Positions 46,102-55,621 of a stretch of 64,000 nt of DNA are shown here, in pieces. The notes beneath the pieces were generated by a model. The model saw only the letters and a program-made list of their open reading frames with translations, ran no database searches and had not been told where the DNA came from. Made by a program: the position numbers and the translations under genes. Every line of letters begins with the position of its first letter. Within the stretch, counting starts at the first letter, position 1. The DNA comes from Tetragonia tetragonoides (lineage: Eukaryota; Streptophyta; Magnoliopsida; Caryophyllales; Aizoaceae). The stretch spans positions 16,199,307 to 16,263,306 of the forward strand of contig CM076139.1 in assembly GCA_038025085.1 (NCBI GenBank), given 5' to 3'.

Positions 46102-46722
46102 ACTTGCGTGACTTTATAAAGGTGCTCTTTACATATAATGGAAGTCGCCACTTGCCGGATGAATTTCGCCACATTTTATGGCATTGACTGGTATTATTTC
46201 TTTTTTTGCTGCTATGAGTTCATTTCCTTCATTTGTTTGCTTCCTTGATATATTTAGTTGTTATATGATTTTATTTTTCAAAATGTGAAAATCTTACTTT
46301 GTTTTTCTTAAGTTATGTTTGCATCTTTGATTTTACAAAATGTGAAAATAAATCTTTGTTTGTTTTTCTTATGTTATGTTTGCATCTTCGATTTTTCAAA
46401 ATGTGAAAATAAATCTTACTTTATTTTTCTTATGTTGTTAGGTTTGCATCTGTTGGAAGATTATTACAAAATAATAACTGAGTGCAAAAATTTACCTTCC
46501 ACCACCTTCCACTTCCACATCCACATCAGCAGCAGCAGCAGCAAGTGCACGACTCGTAACTGTACCACCATTACCAGCATCACTATTTTAGATTATAGAT
46601 TTAAAGTTAATTAAAATAATAAGAAATTTTATTTAAAAACAAACAAAACTAAACTAGAGTTTTAAATTACTTACCGTTGAGTTCTTCTCACAGAAGACCC
46701 CATACCCAGTAGCGTAACAAGG
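46102..46722 (-). repeat. Repeat family R, copy 3
   Basis: Begins ACTTGCGTGACTTTATAAAG and follows copies 1 and 2 through the 61-bp subrepeats, the CAGCAGCAG stretch and GTAGCGTAACAAG, where similarity stops. It lacks the (CT)n part. Confidence 0.65.
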
Positions 46723-46778
46723 CGTTGCATTAAGTTGGGGGTCGTCGGAAGGATAGCCATAACCATATTAATATCCAT
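46416..46778 (-). CDS. Hypothetical spliced 74-codon ORF in R copy 3
   Basis: On the minus strand an ATG at 46778 opens a frame that, using GT..AG introns, joins three exons: 46778-46675, 46582-46496 and 46449-46416, ending in TAA. The total of 225 bases is a whole number of codons. The middle exon gives an Ala-rich stretch followed by DVDVEVEGG, and the end reads CKPNNIRKIK. The donor GTAAG and the last acceptor CAG are also present in R copies 1 and 2, where the C-terminal CKPNNIR is kept, but the first exon differs and other frames break. No known family is recognised. It could be a real small protein, a captured gene fragment, or chance. Confidence 0.25.
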
Positions 46779-47601
46779 TTATGCTAAAAGGTTGATAAGT
46801 TTGTGATGTGTTGATGAGTTTTTTTGTAAGAGGTAAGGAGGCAGAGGAGGGAGGAGACATGCTTCAAACAATTAAGAGATGAGGTAGCCTTCAAACAATT
46901 AAGAGAGGAGGCAGGTTTTAAACAATTACTAAGAGAGTATGCTAGGCTAGATGTCTGCCATTGTGAAACAATCAGACCACCCTGCGGTTATATTACCTCT
47001 TTTATGCAAACGCCACATTCTCAAATAAAAAGACTACCTGTAACAAACCTGAAACCGACGAGCAAAAACAAACCCCTGAAATCATGAAACCATTGGATTT
47101 TACGATGTTTTGTGTTTTTTTTCTTTGTTCGTCGTAGTGTTGCATATGTATTCTGAAACCATATCACCTTGTTGGCTGGCTAAAATGTAAGTAAGAAGTA
47201 AGGAGTGAGAAATATATATAAAAAGAAGAAGATGACGAAGAAAAAACATGATAAATAAAAAAGTACAATAATCAACTAACATTGACATACACTAGCTACA
47301 GCCTATCGATGACAGGTTCATACTCCATAGTTTTGGGAACTATAAAAGCAATTCAAATTAGTATTATATTTTTTTCTTAATTTATTTTGAGCGAACAGGT
47401 GATCTATGTGCTTGCACGCTCAAATCTTAGCAATGTAGAGTATTATTGATGGTCTCTTTTATGGATGTGCATTTGGGATCTGTATGATCAAGCAGCTATA
47501 AGCCTATACTACTGGGTATGAAGTCATGTGCATATAATACTGCTGTTTCATTTGGTTATGTTAGATGAGATATCTATATTGCATGTTAAACTCCTAACCG
47601 A
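46779..47601. other. No gene seen
   Basis: AT-rich sequence. Short repeats around 46850-46930 (AAACAATTAAGAGAGGAGGC-like) occur three times. No domain-bearing ORF. Confidence 0.4.
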
Positions 47602-47905
47602 ACGTTTAAATGATGTGGGACGCGGTAGAAATGCTCCTGTTGGGGAAAATTAGTAGAAATGCTCTTGTTGGGGAAATTGAGAAAAAGGGGGTGGATACTA
47701 CCTCTTCGAACTCCAGACTGAGTGCTCCTCTTGGGGAAATTAGTAGAAATGCTTCTGTTGAGGAAATTGAGGAAAATGAGGTGGATAACATCCCTTCGAA
47801 ATCCAGACTGAGGGCATGCCATCTCGTAAAAGTACATGTCGTACAAGTATTTCTGTTGGGGAAAATGCTCAGCCCGATGCAGAGAATTTGGAAGATTCTT
47901 AAGTT
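47602..47905 (+). other. Unknown coding-like repeat units left of the copia
   Basis: Two units of about 100 bp (at about 47650 and 47746) encode variants of ISRNALVGEIEKKGVD and ISRNASVEEIEENEVD, then SRLSA or SRLRA. The frame is open from 47610 to 47957. A neighbouring frame reads RKSTCRTSISVGENAQPD to a TAA at 47909, which suggests a frameshift near 47815. I do not recognise the protein. Segments at 54136 and 54221, on the far side of the copia element, share the AACTCCA..GACTGAGTGC and TAGAAATG sequence. Confidence 0.35.
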
Positions 47906-48067
47906 GGTCTCACATAAGATTTGGGGTATTAATAAAGTAGATAATCGTACTGAATAAAATAGATAGTATAACTAATACATCTGAATCAAATTGAATAATG
48001 AAAATAAATTTTGTTTACACATATAATTTTCCTCTAGCTATCAAATTTACCCTTACCACTATATACC

Positions 48068-48866
48068 TGTTGGAGTATCCCTCCTACATGGAGGAAGAGC
48101 CCAATTAATTTGGGTTATATTTGCTTACCATATGGGTTATCCATATGATGTTTAAGTGAAGGGCAATTTCGTATATTCACTCACAAGTGGCTTCCCTTAT
48201 AAGCCAAAAGGTTAGAAGGGCTGAGGGCAAGAGAGAGAAAGCCTAGACACTCAAAAAAAAAATCAGGAGAAAAGTCTAGAAGAGAAGAGGAGAGAGAGAA
48301 GAGGAGCCACCCACGAATTTTGGTGCTGGCAGCCCAGAAATCCGCCCCGATCGACGACCAAACGAACTCCGATCGTCGCGAGATTTTAGCACGTTGTTCC
48401 TGACATCCCCCTCTTCAAATCCAACGGTCAGAATTTCATTTGGAGCTCTCTAAGTCAGTTTTCTAAATTCAGCTCTTATTTTGTACGAAATTGTATTTCC
48501 ACTCTTTTGGGTGATGATTTGGGAGACTTGTTGTGCCAAGGTTGATCCTTGATGATTGTGAATACCTCTAGTTGATCTAGGGAAGAACTATTGTTGTACC
48601 CACTTGTTAGTTTGTTGATTAGTGGAGGTTTTGGCACCGTTTGTTAACGGTCCCGTGGTTTTTTCCCCACATCGGGGTTTCCACGTAAATCCTTGCGTCT
48701 CCTTGTTTATTTACTGTTTTTGGGCTGATTTATAGTTCCATTTGCTGCTGTCATTTTGGTTCAATATTGTTTGGTTGCTTGAATTGGTTATTGCTCATCT
48801 TTGCATCACAACCGGGGAAAAAGTCTTTGTTGCTTCCGCTTGTGTATTTGTGTGCTTTCCCCAACA
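48068..48866 (+). repeat. Copia 5' LTR
   Basis: Starts TGTTGGAGTATCC and ends CCCCAACA, 799 bp. A TATA-like TTATAAG at 48197-48203 could be the core promoter, with the transcript starting some 30 bp on. Near the 5' end is the palindrome CCTCCTACATGGAGG. Confidence 0.97.
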
Positions 48867-48869
48867 TAG

Positions 48870-48881
48870 TGGTATCAGAGC
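48870..48881 (+). promoter_or_regulatory. Copia primer binding site (initiator tRNA-Met)
   Basis: TGGTATCAGAGC, three bases after the 5' LTR, is the standard complement of the 3' end of plant initiator tRNA-Met used for first-strand synthesis by Ty1/copia elements. Confidence 0.95.
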
Positions 48882-48920
48882 TTTGGTTAGAGTCATTGTG
48901 AAATTGTTGTGTTGTTAAAG

Positions 48921-51900
48921 ATGGATGAAAAATCTGGTGTGCACGGAATGATTAGTTTGAATTCTGGAAATTACTCCGTGTGGAAAACTAAAATGGAGGA
49001 TATCCTTTATGTGAAGGATTTGTATGAACCAATTTTAAATGCAACCATACCAACTGGTGTTGTTGAAAGTGAGTGGAAAATATTGAACCGTAAAGCCGTT
49101 GGAACAATTAGACAATTTGTTGATATGAGTGTCCTCCAACATATTGCCAATGACACGAATGCTTATACTCTTTGGAAGAAACTTGAGACCATGTATGAAA
49201 GGAAGAATGCCTTGAGTAAAGCGTCATTGATTAGAAAACTTGTGAAACTGGAATATAAAGATGGTGATAGCATAGTAGTTCACTTGAATGAATTTCAAAG
49301 TTTGATTAACAAGTTGTCTGCAATGAAGATGAATTTAGATGATGAGCTGCAGGCATTGCTACTACTTTGCTCATTGCCAGAAAGCTGGGACACTCTATTT
49401 GTATCACTTAGCAACTCCGCACCAGAGGGCACGCTGACAATGGAAATTGTCAAAGCTAGTTTGTTGAATGAAGAAACTAGAAGGAAGGAAATGAGTTCCT
49501 CCACACAACCAGAGGCTAATGTGACACAAGAATCAAGCAGGGGAAGAAGTAAGACTCGATATCCCCAGCATAGAGACAAGTCCAGGGGGAGATCAAAATC
49601 AAAGGGTAAGATCATTTGCCACTATTGTGATAAGCCAGGCCACATTCAAAAACATTGCAGGAAAATGAAGAGAGACAAGTCCAGAGAAAGGAAAGAAAAG
49701 GGTGAGACATTCGGGCAACAACAAGAAGAGAAAGATAACAACACCACTGCAATTGCAACAAGTGATGAATTATTTTTTATTGGTGACCATTGCCTAAATC
49801 TAGATAGTGATGATTGTACTTGGGTGATTGACACGGGTGCTTCGTTTCATCTAACCTCGCACCAAGATTACTTCTCATCTTACACCAGCGGTGACTTTGG
49901 CTATGTAAAGATGGGGAATGATGGCTCATCCAAGATTGTAGGCATGGGTACAGTGTGTTTGGAGACATCCACAGGTTGCAGTTTGGTGTTGAGAGATGTC
50001 CGACATGTTCCAGACATTCGGCTGAATTTGATATCTCCTGGGTTGCTCGATGATGCTGGTTACTCCAGCAACTTTGGTGGTGGAAAGTGCAAGCTTATCA
50101 AAGGAAGTTTGATTGTGGCTCGTGGGAGCAAGCAGAGATCCTTGTATGTGATGCAAGCTAAGTTGTGCAAAGGAGAAGTACACGCAGTTGATGATTCCTC
50201 CAGCGAGTTATGGCACAAGAGACTTGGTCACATGAGTGAAAGAGGTATGCAAATGCTTGCTAAGAAGCAACTCCTTCCTGATGTTCAAGGTATGTCCTTG
50301 AAACCCTGTGTTGATTGTTTAGCTGGAAAACAACATAGGGCAGCATTTCATACTCGTCCCCCATCTAGAAGAAAACATGCATTAGATCTTGTTCACACTG
50401 ATGTATGTTCTATGGATACTAAGTCACATAGCGGTGCACTTTATTTTGTTACTTTTATTGATGATTATTCTAGAAAACTGTGGGCTTTTGTGTTGAAAAC
50501 CAAAGACCAGGTACTACAGTTTTTCAAGCAGTTCCAGGCCAGAGTTGAGAGAGAAACAGGCCGGAAGCTCAAGTGTGTTAGAGCTGACAATGGTGGAGAG
50601 TACAGGGGTCCATTTGAAGAGTATTGCAAAGTACAGGGCATCAGGCTTGAGAAGACAGTTCCCAAGACACCTCAGCTGAATGGACTTGCAGAGAGAATGA
50701 ACAGAACAATTGAAGAAAGAATTCGATGTATGCTCTCTCATGCGAAGCTGCCTAGGATTTTTTGGGCCGAGGCAATATTTACAGCAGTGTACCTCATCAA
50801 CCGGTCACCTTCAGTTCCTCTTAATGGAGATGTTCCGCAGAGAGTATGGACTGGTAAAGAGGTATCATTCAGCCACCTGAGAGTCTTTGGGTGCCTTGCA
50901 TATGTTCATATTCCCAGAGATGAGAGGTCCAAGCTTGATAGCAAGACAAAGCCATGCATCTTCCTAGGGTACTCAGAGGATGAGTTTGGGTACAGATTGT
51001 GGAATCCAGTTAGCAGGAAAGTGATTAGAAGCAGAGATGTAGTGTTCTTTGAAGACAAAACCTTTGCAGATTGTGAGAAGAAGAAACAACCAGAGCCTTC
51101 TCCTAGTGACAGCGCCAACTCAGATCCAATATTTCCTGAAGTAACTCCTAGAGTTCAAGGGGGAGAACAACAGGAAGATGGCAATGATGATCATAACAGT
51201 GATGATGGTGATGATGTTCAGCCACCACCAGATCATACACATGAAGAAGAACCCCATGTACAACCAGAACCACAGTTGAGAAGATCCACCAGAGAGAGAC
51301 AGCCTACCTCTAAATATCCAGCAGATGAGTATGTGTTGATGACCGACGGGGGAGAACCTGAAAGCTACGAGGAGGCTATGTCACATGAGCACTGCAAGGA
51401 GTGGTATAATGCCATGCAAGATGAGATGAAATCCTTGCATGAGAACCACACATATGACTTAGTGGAGTTGCCTAAGGGCAAGAGAGCACTCAAGAACAAA
51501 TGGGTGTACAGACTGAAAACAGGAGAAGATGGTTCACCACCTAGGTACAAGGCACGTTTGGTGATGAAAGGCTCAGGTCAAAAGAAAGGCATAGACTTTG
51601 AAGAGATTTTCTCTCCAGTTGTAAAGATGTCTTCTGTTAGAGTTGTTCTTGGCTTAGCTGCTAGCATGGATTTGGAGTTGGAACAACTTGATGTGAAGAC
51701 TGCTTTCCTCCATGGTGACTTAGAGGAGGAAATCTACATGGAGCAACCAGAAGGTTTCCAAGAGAAGGGAAGTGAGAAGCTTGTATGCCGTTTGAAAAAG
51801 AGTTTATATGGCTTGAAACAAGCACCTCGACAATGGTACAAGAAGTTTGAGTCTTTCATGAAAGACCACAGTTTCCACAAGACACATGCAGATTCATGTG

Positions 51901-52919
51901 TGTTTGTGAAGCATTACGCCGGAGGTGATTTTCTCATTCTCTTACTTTATGTGGATGACATGTTGATTGTTGGACAGGATAAGGAGAAGATTGCCAACCT
52001 GAAGAGTGCCTTGAGCAAGCCCTTTGCAATGAAGGACCTTGGCCCTGCAAAGCAAATTTTGGGCATGCGTATCTCTCGTGATAGGAAGAACAAGAAGATA
52101 TGGCTATCACAAGAGAGTTACATCCAGAAGCTGCTAGAGAGGTTCAAGATGGACAAAGCTAAACCCGTGAGCTCGCCACTTGCAGGTCACATGAAGCTAA
52201 GCTCCAGCCAGTGTCCTACAAGTGAGAATGACAAGAAAGAGAAGATGACGGTGCCTTATGCATCCGCCGTGGGGAGTTTGATGTATGCCATGGTATGCAC
52301 TAGGCCAGACATTGCACATGCCATTGGGGTTGTTAGCAGGTTCATGTCTAATCCTGGTAAGGAGCATTGGGCAGCAGTAAAGTGGATCATGCGGTATCTC
52401 AGAGGTACTTCTAGAGTGTGTTTATGCTTTGGTCCCGGACAACCTGTGTTAGATGGCTACACAGATGCTGATTTGTCGGGTGATATTGATGCTAGTAAGT
52501 CTACCTCCGGATACTTGATGACAATTGCAGGGGGAGCTGTTTCATGGCAATCAAAATTGCAAAAGTGTGTTGCTCTGTCTACCACAGAATCTGAGTATAT
52601 GGCAGCGGTTGAAGCTGGCAAGGAGTTTATTTGGATGAGAGATTTTCTAGAGGAGTTGGGTTTGAAACAAGACAAGTACCCTCTTTATTGTGATAGTCAA
52701 AGTGCCATCCACCTTGCCAAGAATGCAGCCTACCATTCCCGAACCAAACACATACGGAGGAGGTATCATTGGATTCGAGAAGCGGTAGAAGACAAGTCAT
52801 TTGAGCTTGTGAAGATTCACACCGATCTCAACGGATCGGACATGTTGACGAAGGCCTTGCCTAAGGAGAAACTTCTTGTTTGTAGAAAGATTGCGGGCTT
52901 GGTCGAGCCCCCCATGTAG
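48921..52919 (+). CDS. Copia Gag-Pol polyprotein, 1332 residues, intact
   Basis: I take the ATG at 48921 as start; the open frame begins 12 bases earlier with GTG. Domains in order: Gag (about 10-190, NSGNYSVWKTKMEDIL); CCHC zinc knuckle at 233-246 (CHYCDKPGHIQKHC); aspartic protease with DTGAS at 304; HHCC zinc site (H432, H437, C463, C466); integrase core D494, D556, E591, the last two 35 apart as in DDX35E; reverse transcriptase with KTAFLHGDLEEEIYMEQPEG and the catalytic YVDD at 1010-1013; RNase H with D1182, E1223, D1258 and D1307, close to the C-terminus. There are no internal stops. All catalytic residues I can check are present. The product would package and reverse-transcribe the element RNA in cytoplasmic particles and integrate it in the nucleus. 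Confidence 0.97.
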   Translation: MDEKSGVHGMISLNSGNYSVWKTKMEDILYVKDLYEPILNATIPTGVVESEWKILNRKAVGTIRQFVDMSVLQHIANDTNAYTLWKKLETMYERKNALSKASLIRKLVKLEYKDGDSIVVHLNEFQSLINKLSAMKMNLDDELQALLLLCSLPESWDTLFVSLSNSAPEGTLTMEIVKASLLNEETRRKEMSSSTQPEANVTQESSRGRSKTRYPQHRDKSRGRSKSKGKIICHYCDKPGHIQKHCRKMKRDKSRERKEKGETFGQQQEEKDNNTTAIATSDELFFIGDHCLNLDSDDCTWVIDTGASFHLTSHQDYFSSYTSGDFGYVKMGNDGSSKIVGMGTVCLETSTGCSLVLRDVRHVPDIRLNLISPGLLDDAGYSSNFGGGKCKLIKGSLIVARGSKQRSLYVMQAKLCKGEVHAVDDSSSELWHKRLGHMSERGMQMLAKKQLLPDVQGMSLKPCVDCLAGKQHRAAFHTRPPSRRKHALDLVHTDVCSMDTKSHSGALYFVTFIDDYSRKLWAFVLKTKDQVLQFFKQFQARVERETGRKLKCVRADNGGEYRGPFEEYCKVQGIRLEKTVPKTPQLNGLAERMNRTIEERIRCMLSHAKLPRIFWAEAIFTAVYLINRSPSVPLNGDVPQRVWTGKEVSFSHLRVFGCLAYVHIPRDERSKLDSKTKPCIFLGYSEDEFGYRLWNPVSRKVIRSRDVVFFEDKTFADCEKKKQPEPSPSDSANSDPIFPEVTPRVQGGEQQEDGNDDHNSDDGDDVQPPPDHTHEEEPHVQPEPQLRRSTRERQPTSKYPADEYVLMTDGGEPESYEEAMSHEHCKEWYNAMQDEMKSLHENHTYDLVELPKGKRALKNKWVYRLKTGEDGSPPRYKARLVMKGSGQKKGIDFEEIFSPVVKMSSVRVVLGLAASMDLELEQLDVKTAFLHGDLEEEIYMEQPEGFQEKGSEKLVCRLKKSLYGLKQAPRQWYKKFESFMKDHSFHKTHADSCVFVKHYAGGDFLILLLYVDDMLIVGQDKEKIANLKSALSKPFAMKDLGPAKQILGMRISRDRKNKKIWLSQESYIQKLLERFKMDKAKPVSSPLAGHMKLSSSQCPTSENDKKEKMTVPYASAVGSLMYAMVCTRPDIAHAIGVVSRFMSNPGKEHWAAVKWIMRYLRGTSRVCLCFGPGQPVLDGYTDADLSGDIDASKSTSGYLMTIAGGAVSWQSKLQKCVALSTTESEYMAAVEAGKEFIWMRDFLEELGLKQDKYPLYCDSQSAIHLAKNAAYHSRTKHIRRRYHWIREAVEDKSFELVKIHTDLNGSDMLTKALPKEKLLVCRKIAGLVEPPM

Positions 52920-52920
52920 G

Positions 52921-52933
52921 AGTGAGGGGGAGA
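52921..52933 (+). promoter_or_regulatory. Copia polypurine tract
   Basis: AGTGAGGGGGAGA lies two bases before the 3' LTR and directly after the stop codon. It would prime second-strand synthesis. It sits in the loop of the inverted repeat at 52912-52959. Confidence 0.9.
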
Positions 52934-52935
52934 TT

Positions 52936-53734
52936 TGTTGGAGTATCCCTCCTACATGGAGGAAGAGCCCAATTAATTTGGGTTATATTTGCTTACCATA
53001 TGGGTTATCCATATGATGTTTAAGTGAAGGGCAATTTCGTATATTCACTCACAAGTGGCTTCCCTTATAAGCCAAAAGGTTAGAAGGGCTGAGGGCAAGA
53101 GAGAGAAAGCCTAGACACTCAAAAAAAAAATCAGGAGAAAAGTCTAGAAGAGAAGAGGAGAGAGAGAAGAGGAGCCACCCACGAATTTTGGTGCTGGCAG
53201 CCCAGAAATCCGCCCCGATCGACGACCAAACGAACTCCGATCGTCGCGAGATTTTAGCACGTTGTTCCTGACATCCCCCTCTTCAAATCCAACGGTCAGA
53301 ATTTCATTTGGAGCTCTCTAAGTCAGTTTTCTAAATTCAGCTCTTATTTTGTACGAAATTGTATTTCCACTCTTTTGGGTGATGATTTGGGAGACTTGTT
53401 GTGCCAAGGTTGATCCTTGATGATTGTGAATACCTCTAGTTGATCTAGGGAAGAACTATTGTTGTACCCACTTGTTAGTTTGTTGATTAGTGGAGGTTTT
53501 GGCACCGTTTGTTAACGGTCCCGTGGTTTTTTCCCCACATCGGGGTTTCCACGTAAATCCTTGCGTCTCCTTGTTTATTTACTGTTTTTGGGCTGATTTA
53601 TAGTTCCATTTGCTGCTGTCATTTTGGTTCAATATTGTTTGGTTGCTTGAATTGGTTATTGCTCATCTTTGCATCACAACCGGGGAAAAAGTCTTTGTTG
53701 CTTCCGCTTGTGTATTTGTGTGCTTTCCCCAACA
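52936..53734 (+). repeat. Copia 3' LTR
   Basis: 799 bp, by eye identical to the 5' LTR. Confidence 0.97.
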
Positions 53735-53880
53735 ATACCCACCCCTCATCTTTCTCTACTTCACTTCCCCATATTTACTGATTGCTCGTTCCATCTCCAT
53801 TTTTTGGTTGACTAATTTTCTCTTTCCTTTCACGAGTTGTATTAGAATTTGGCAATGTTTTTATTAGGTAGTTTTTTTTA

Positions 53881-53936
53881 GTACACACACACGCACCACA
53901 CACACGCATGCGCACGCGCACATACACGCACACACA
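53881..53936. repeat. CA/CG alternating tract
   Basis: Alternating purine-pyrimidine sequence with CACACACGCATGCGCACGCG at its centre. Such sequence is prone to the Z-DNA form. Confidence 0.8.
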
Positions 53937-54099
53937 TCTCTATCCTCTCTAACACTCGTCCAAACGTTAGAGTGGTGATACCTGTCCAAACACAAAAAGG
54001 AAATAAAACGAGGTCGTGCAAAGTACGGGGATAAAACCTACTAAACACATAAAAACACCACAAAATATAAAATCTTTTATTTTCATCTTCACTTCTTCA

Positions 54100-55165
54100 C
54101 CACTCTCATAAAAACACCAAAAAATACAATCAAACTCCAACCGGTTGAGGGCAAGCATTCATAAGCTATTGCGTAGAAGTGGTGATGAGGAAACTCCCCC
54201 TGTTGTGGTTATCCCTTCTAACTCCAACCGACTGAGTGCAGTCATTCATACGCTATTGCGTAGAAATGGTGATGCACCCCAACAACATGGTAAGTAGCAA
54301 GCTAACCGATTTTAAAAAGTTATTATTTTAATTAAAATTTTATTGACAACACTAGTCTACCTTCTACGGTAGCAACGCCAGCCGGTGACGAGAAACTCCT
54401 GTTGTTTTTTCATCGACTATTTATCTCCTACCCCTTACTATTTGATCCATATTAGAAAATCATAGTTGTTTTCACTGTTTGTCAAATATCGTCGTGAATC
54501 ATTAACGACAACAACAACGACGAAAATTTTTCTCGTTAAATTAAGCTATGTTTGTTTGTTTGTTTTAAAAGATTCTTTTAACCATTTGAGTTAAAATTGT
54601 ATTGACAATCTACATTCTACAGAAACAATACCGGCGGTGATGTTTCTCCCGTCTTTCCAGCGACGAGAGTGGAGGGAGCGATTGGTGAACCTCACGTGCT
54701 GATTCCGATCGCACAACACTCATAGCGGAATTCTTAAAGTTCTTACTTTTTTGGATTTTTTTTTTTTTTGTTTTTCGCTTTATTTTTGTACAGGAAAGTC
54801 TACGCATTCTTCCTCGCCTTTGCTACTTCTATTGGGTATGTATTGACAGTATGCAAGCTTTCCCTTCCAATATCAAAGATATCAAAACAGCCAAACGTAT
54901 ATTATCTTCTACTTTTTTTTAATAATAAATAATATTGAGTAAATGAGTTTCAGGTGGGTTGGTATACAGATGGACAACCTCTGCACTATGCTGTGTTTGA
55001 TTTATTGGGCGGTAACAAAAAAGAGAGGTAATAGTTATTATTTTAATTACAATTTTCTACAATTTTTTTTGGTGTGACAATTTAAAGATTTGTTAATATG
55101 GTTTATGTTGTTTTTTTTTTTTTTAATGTTTTTATTGTAGACTGCATGAATTAAATGGGAGGTAG
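54100..55165 (+). other. Possible host gene exons, with a repeated exon-like unit
   Basis: From about 54124 an open frame reads two units, SNSNRLRASIHKLLRRSGDE and SNSNRLSAVIHTLLRRNGDA, ending at a canonical donor GGTAAGT (54290). Weaker versions of the GGTGATGA..AAACTCC part recur at about 54387 and 54632 after AG dinucleotides. Later short exon-like pieces follow acceptors at 54791, 54961 (GWYTDGQPLHYAVFDLLGG) and 55140 (LHELNGR then stop). I recognise no family. Frames between pieces cannot be fixed without a transcript. It could be one gene whose 5' part lies left of the copia, or repeat debris. Confidence 0.3.
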
Positions 55166-55439
55166 TTTATTATATATGTTATACCATGGATGCTCCACTT
55201 TATTTGGCTCTCTAGATGCAACAGAGATTGTGTCCTTGCCGTTGTGCCCATCTTTTTTGTCATCAGTTTGCTCTTGAAAGTTAGATCAAATGGGTATTTT
55301 GTTGTAGGAATGCTGATGAATGGTGTCTAATAGTTGGCTTGTTTTTGTTTTCCTCTATTTTTGTCGTAAATCATTTTCTTATTTGTTTTAATGTGTACTT
55401 TCGATTACGACAGGTTAGTCGCCAAAAGTGTGTTGATCC

Positions 55440-55583
55440 AATATAAACCTAAAATCCATCAAACAAAAAGGAAGTTAAAAAAAAGGGGGAAAAAAAAAGA
55501 ACTAGTGGAAGAAAATTAAAGAAAGAAGAAAAGAAAAAACAAACTAAACCCCATTTCCCACGTTTCTGTCCTCTTCCCCTTTT

Positions 55584-55620
<37 letters not shown>
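55440..55620 (-). repeat. Partial R-like segment with (CT)n
   Basis: GAAAATTAAAGAAAGAAGAA, AAACAAACTAAACCCCATTT and a (CT)n run (55587-55616) follow the order seen at the end of R copies 1 and 2. The rest of R is absent. Confidence 0.45.

Positions 55621-55621
<1 letters not shown>

Larger units (their letters stand above)
48068..53734 (+). mobile_element. Full-length Ty1/copia retrotransposon, 5667 bp
   Basis: Both LTRs are 799 bp and I find no difference between them. The element is flanked by the 5-bp duplication ATACC (48063-48067 and 53735-53739). Order: 5' LTR, primer site, one long polyprotein ORF, polypurine tract, 3' LTR. LTR ends are TGTTGG..CCAACA. Everything needed in cis and trans is present, so it is probably autonomous and inserted very recently. 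The layout GAG-PR-INT-RT-RH is that of Ty1/copia; a Tork (Tnt1-like) lineage is my guess from overall feel only. Confidence 0.97.

Noticed and set aside
49295..52675. Minus-strand ORFs of 60-106 codons
   Set aside because: Shadows of the copia polyprotein on the opposite strand.
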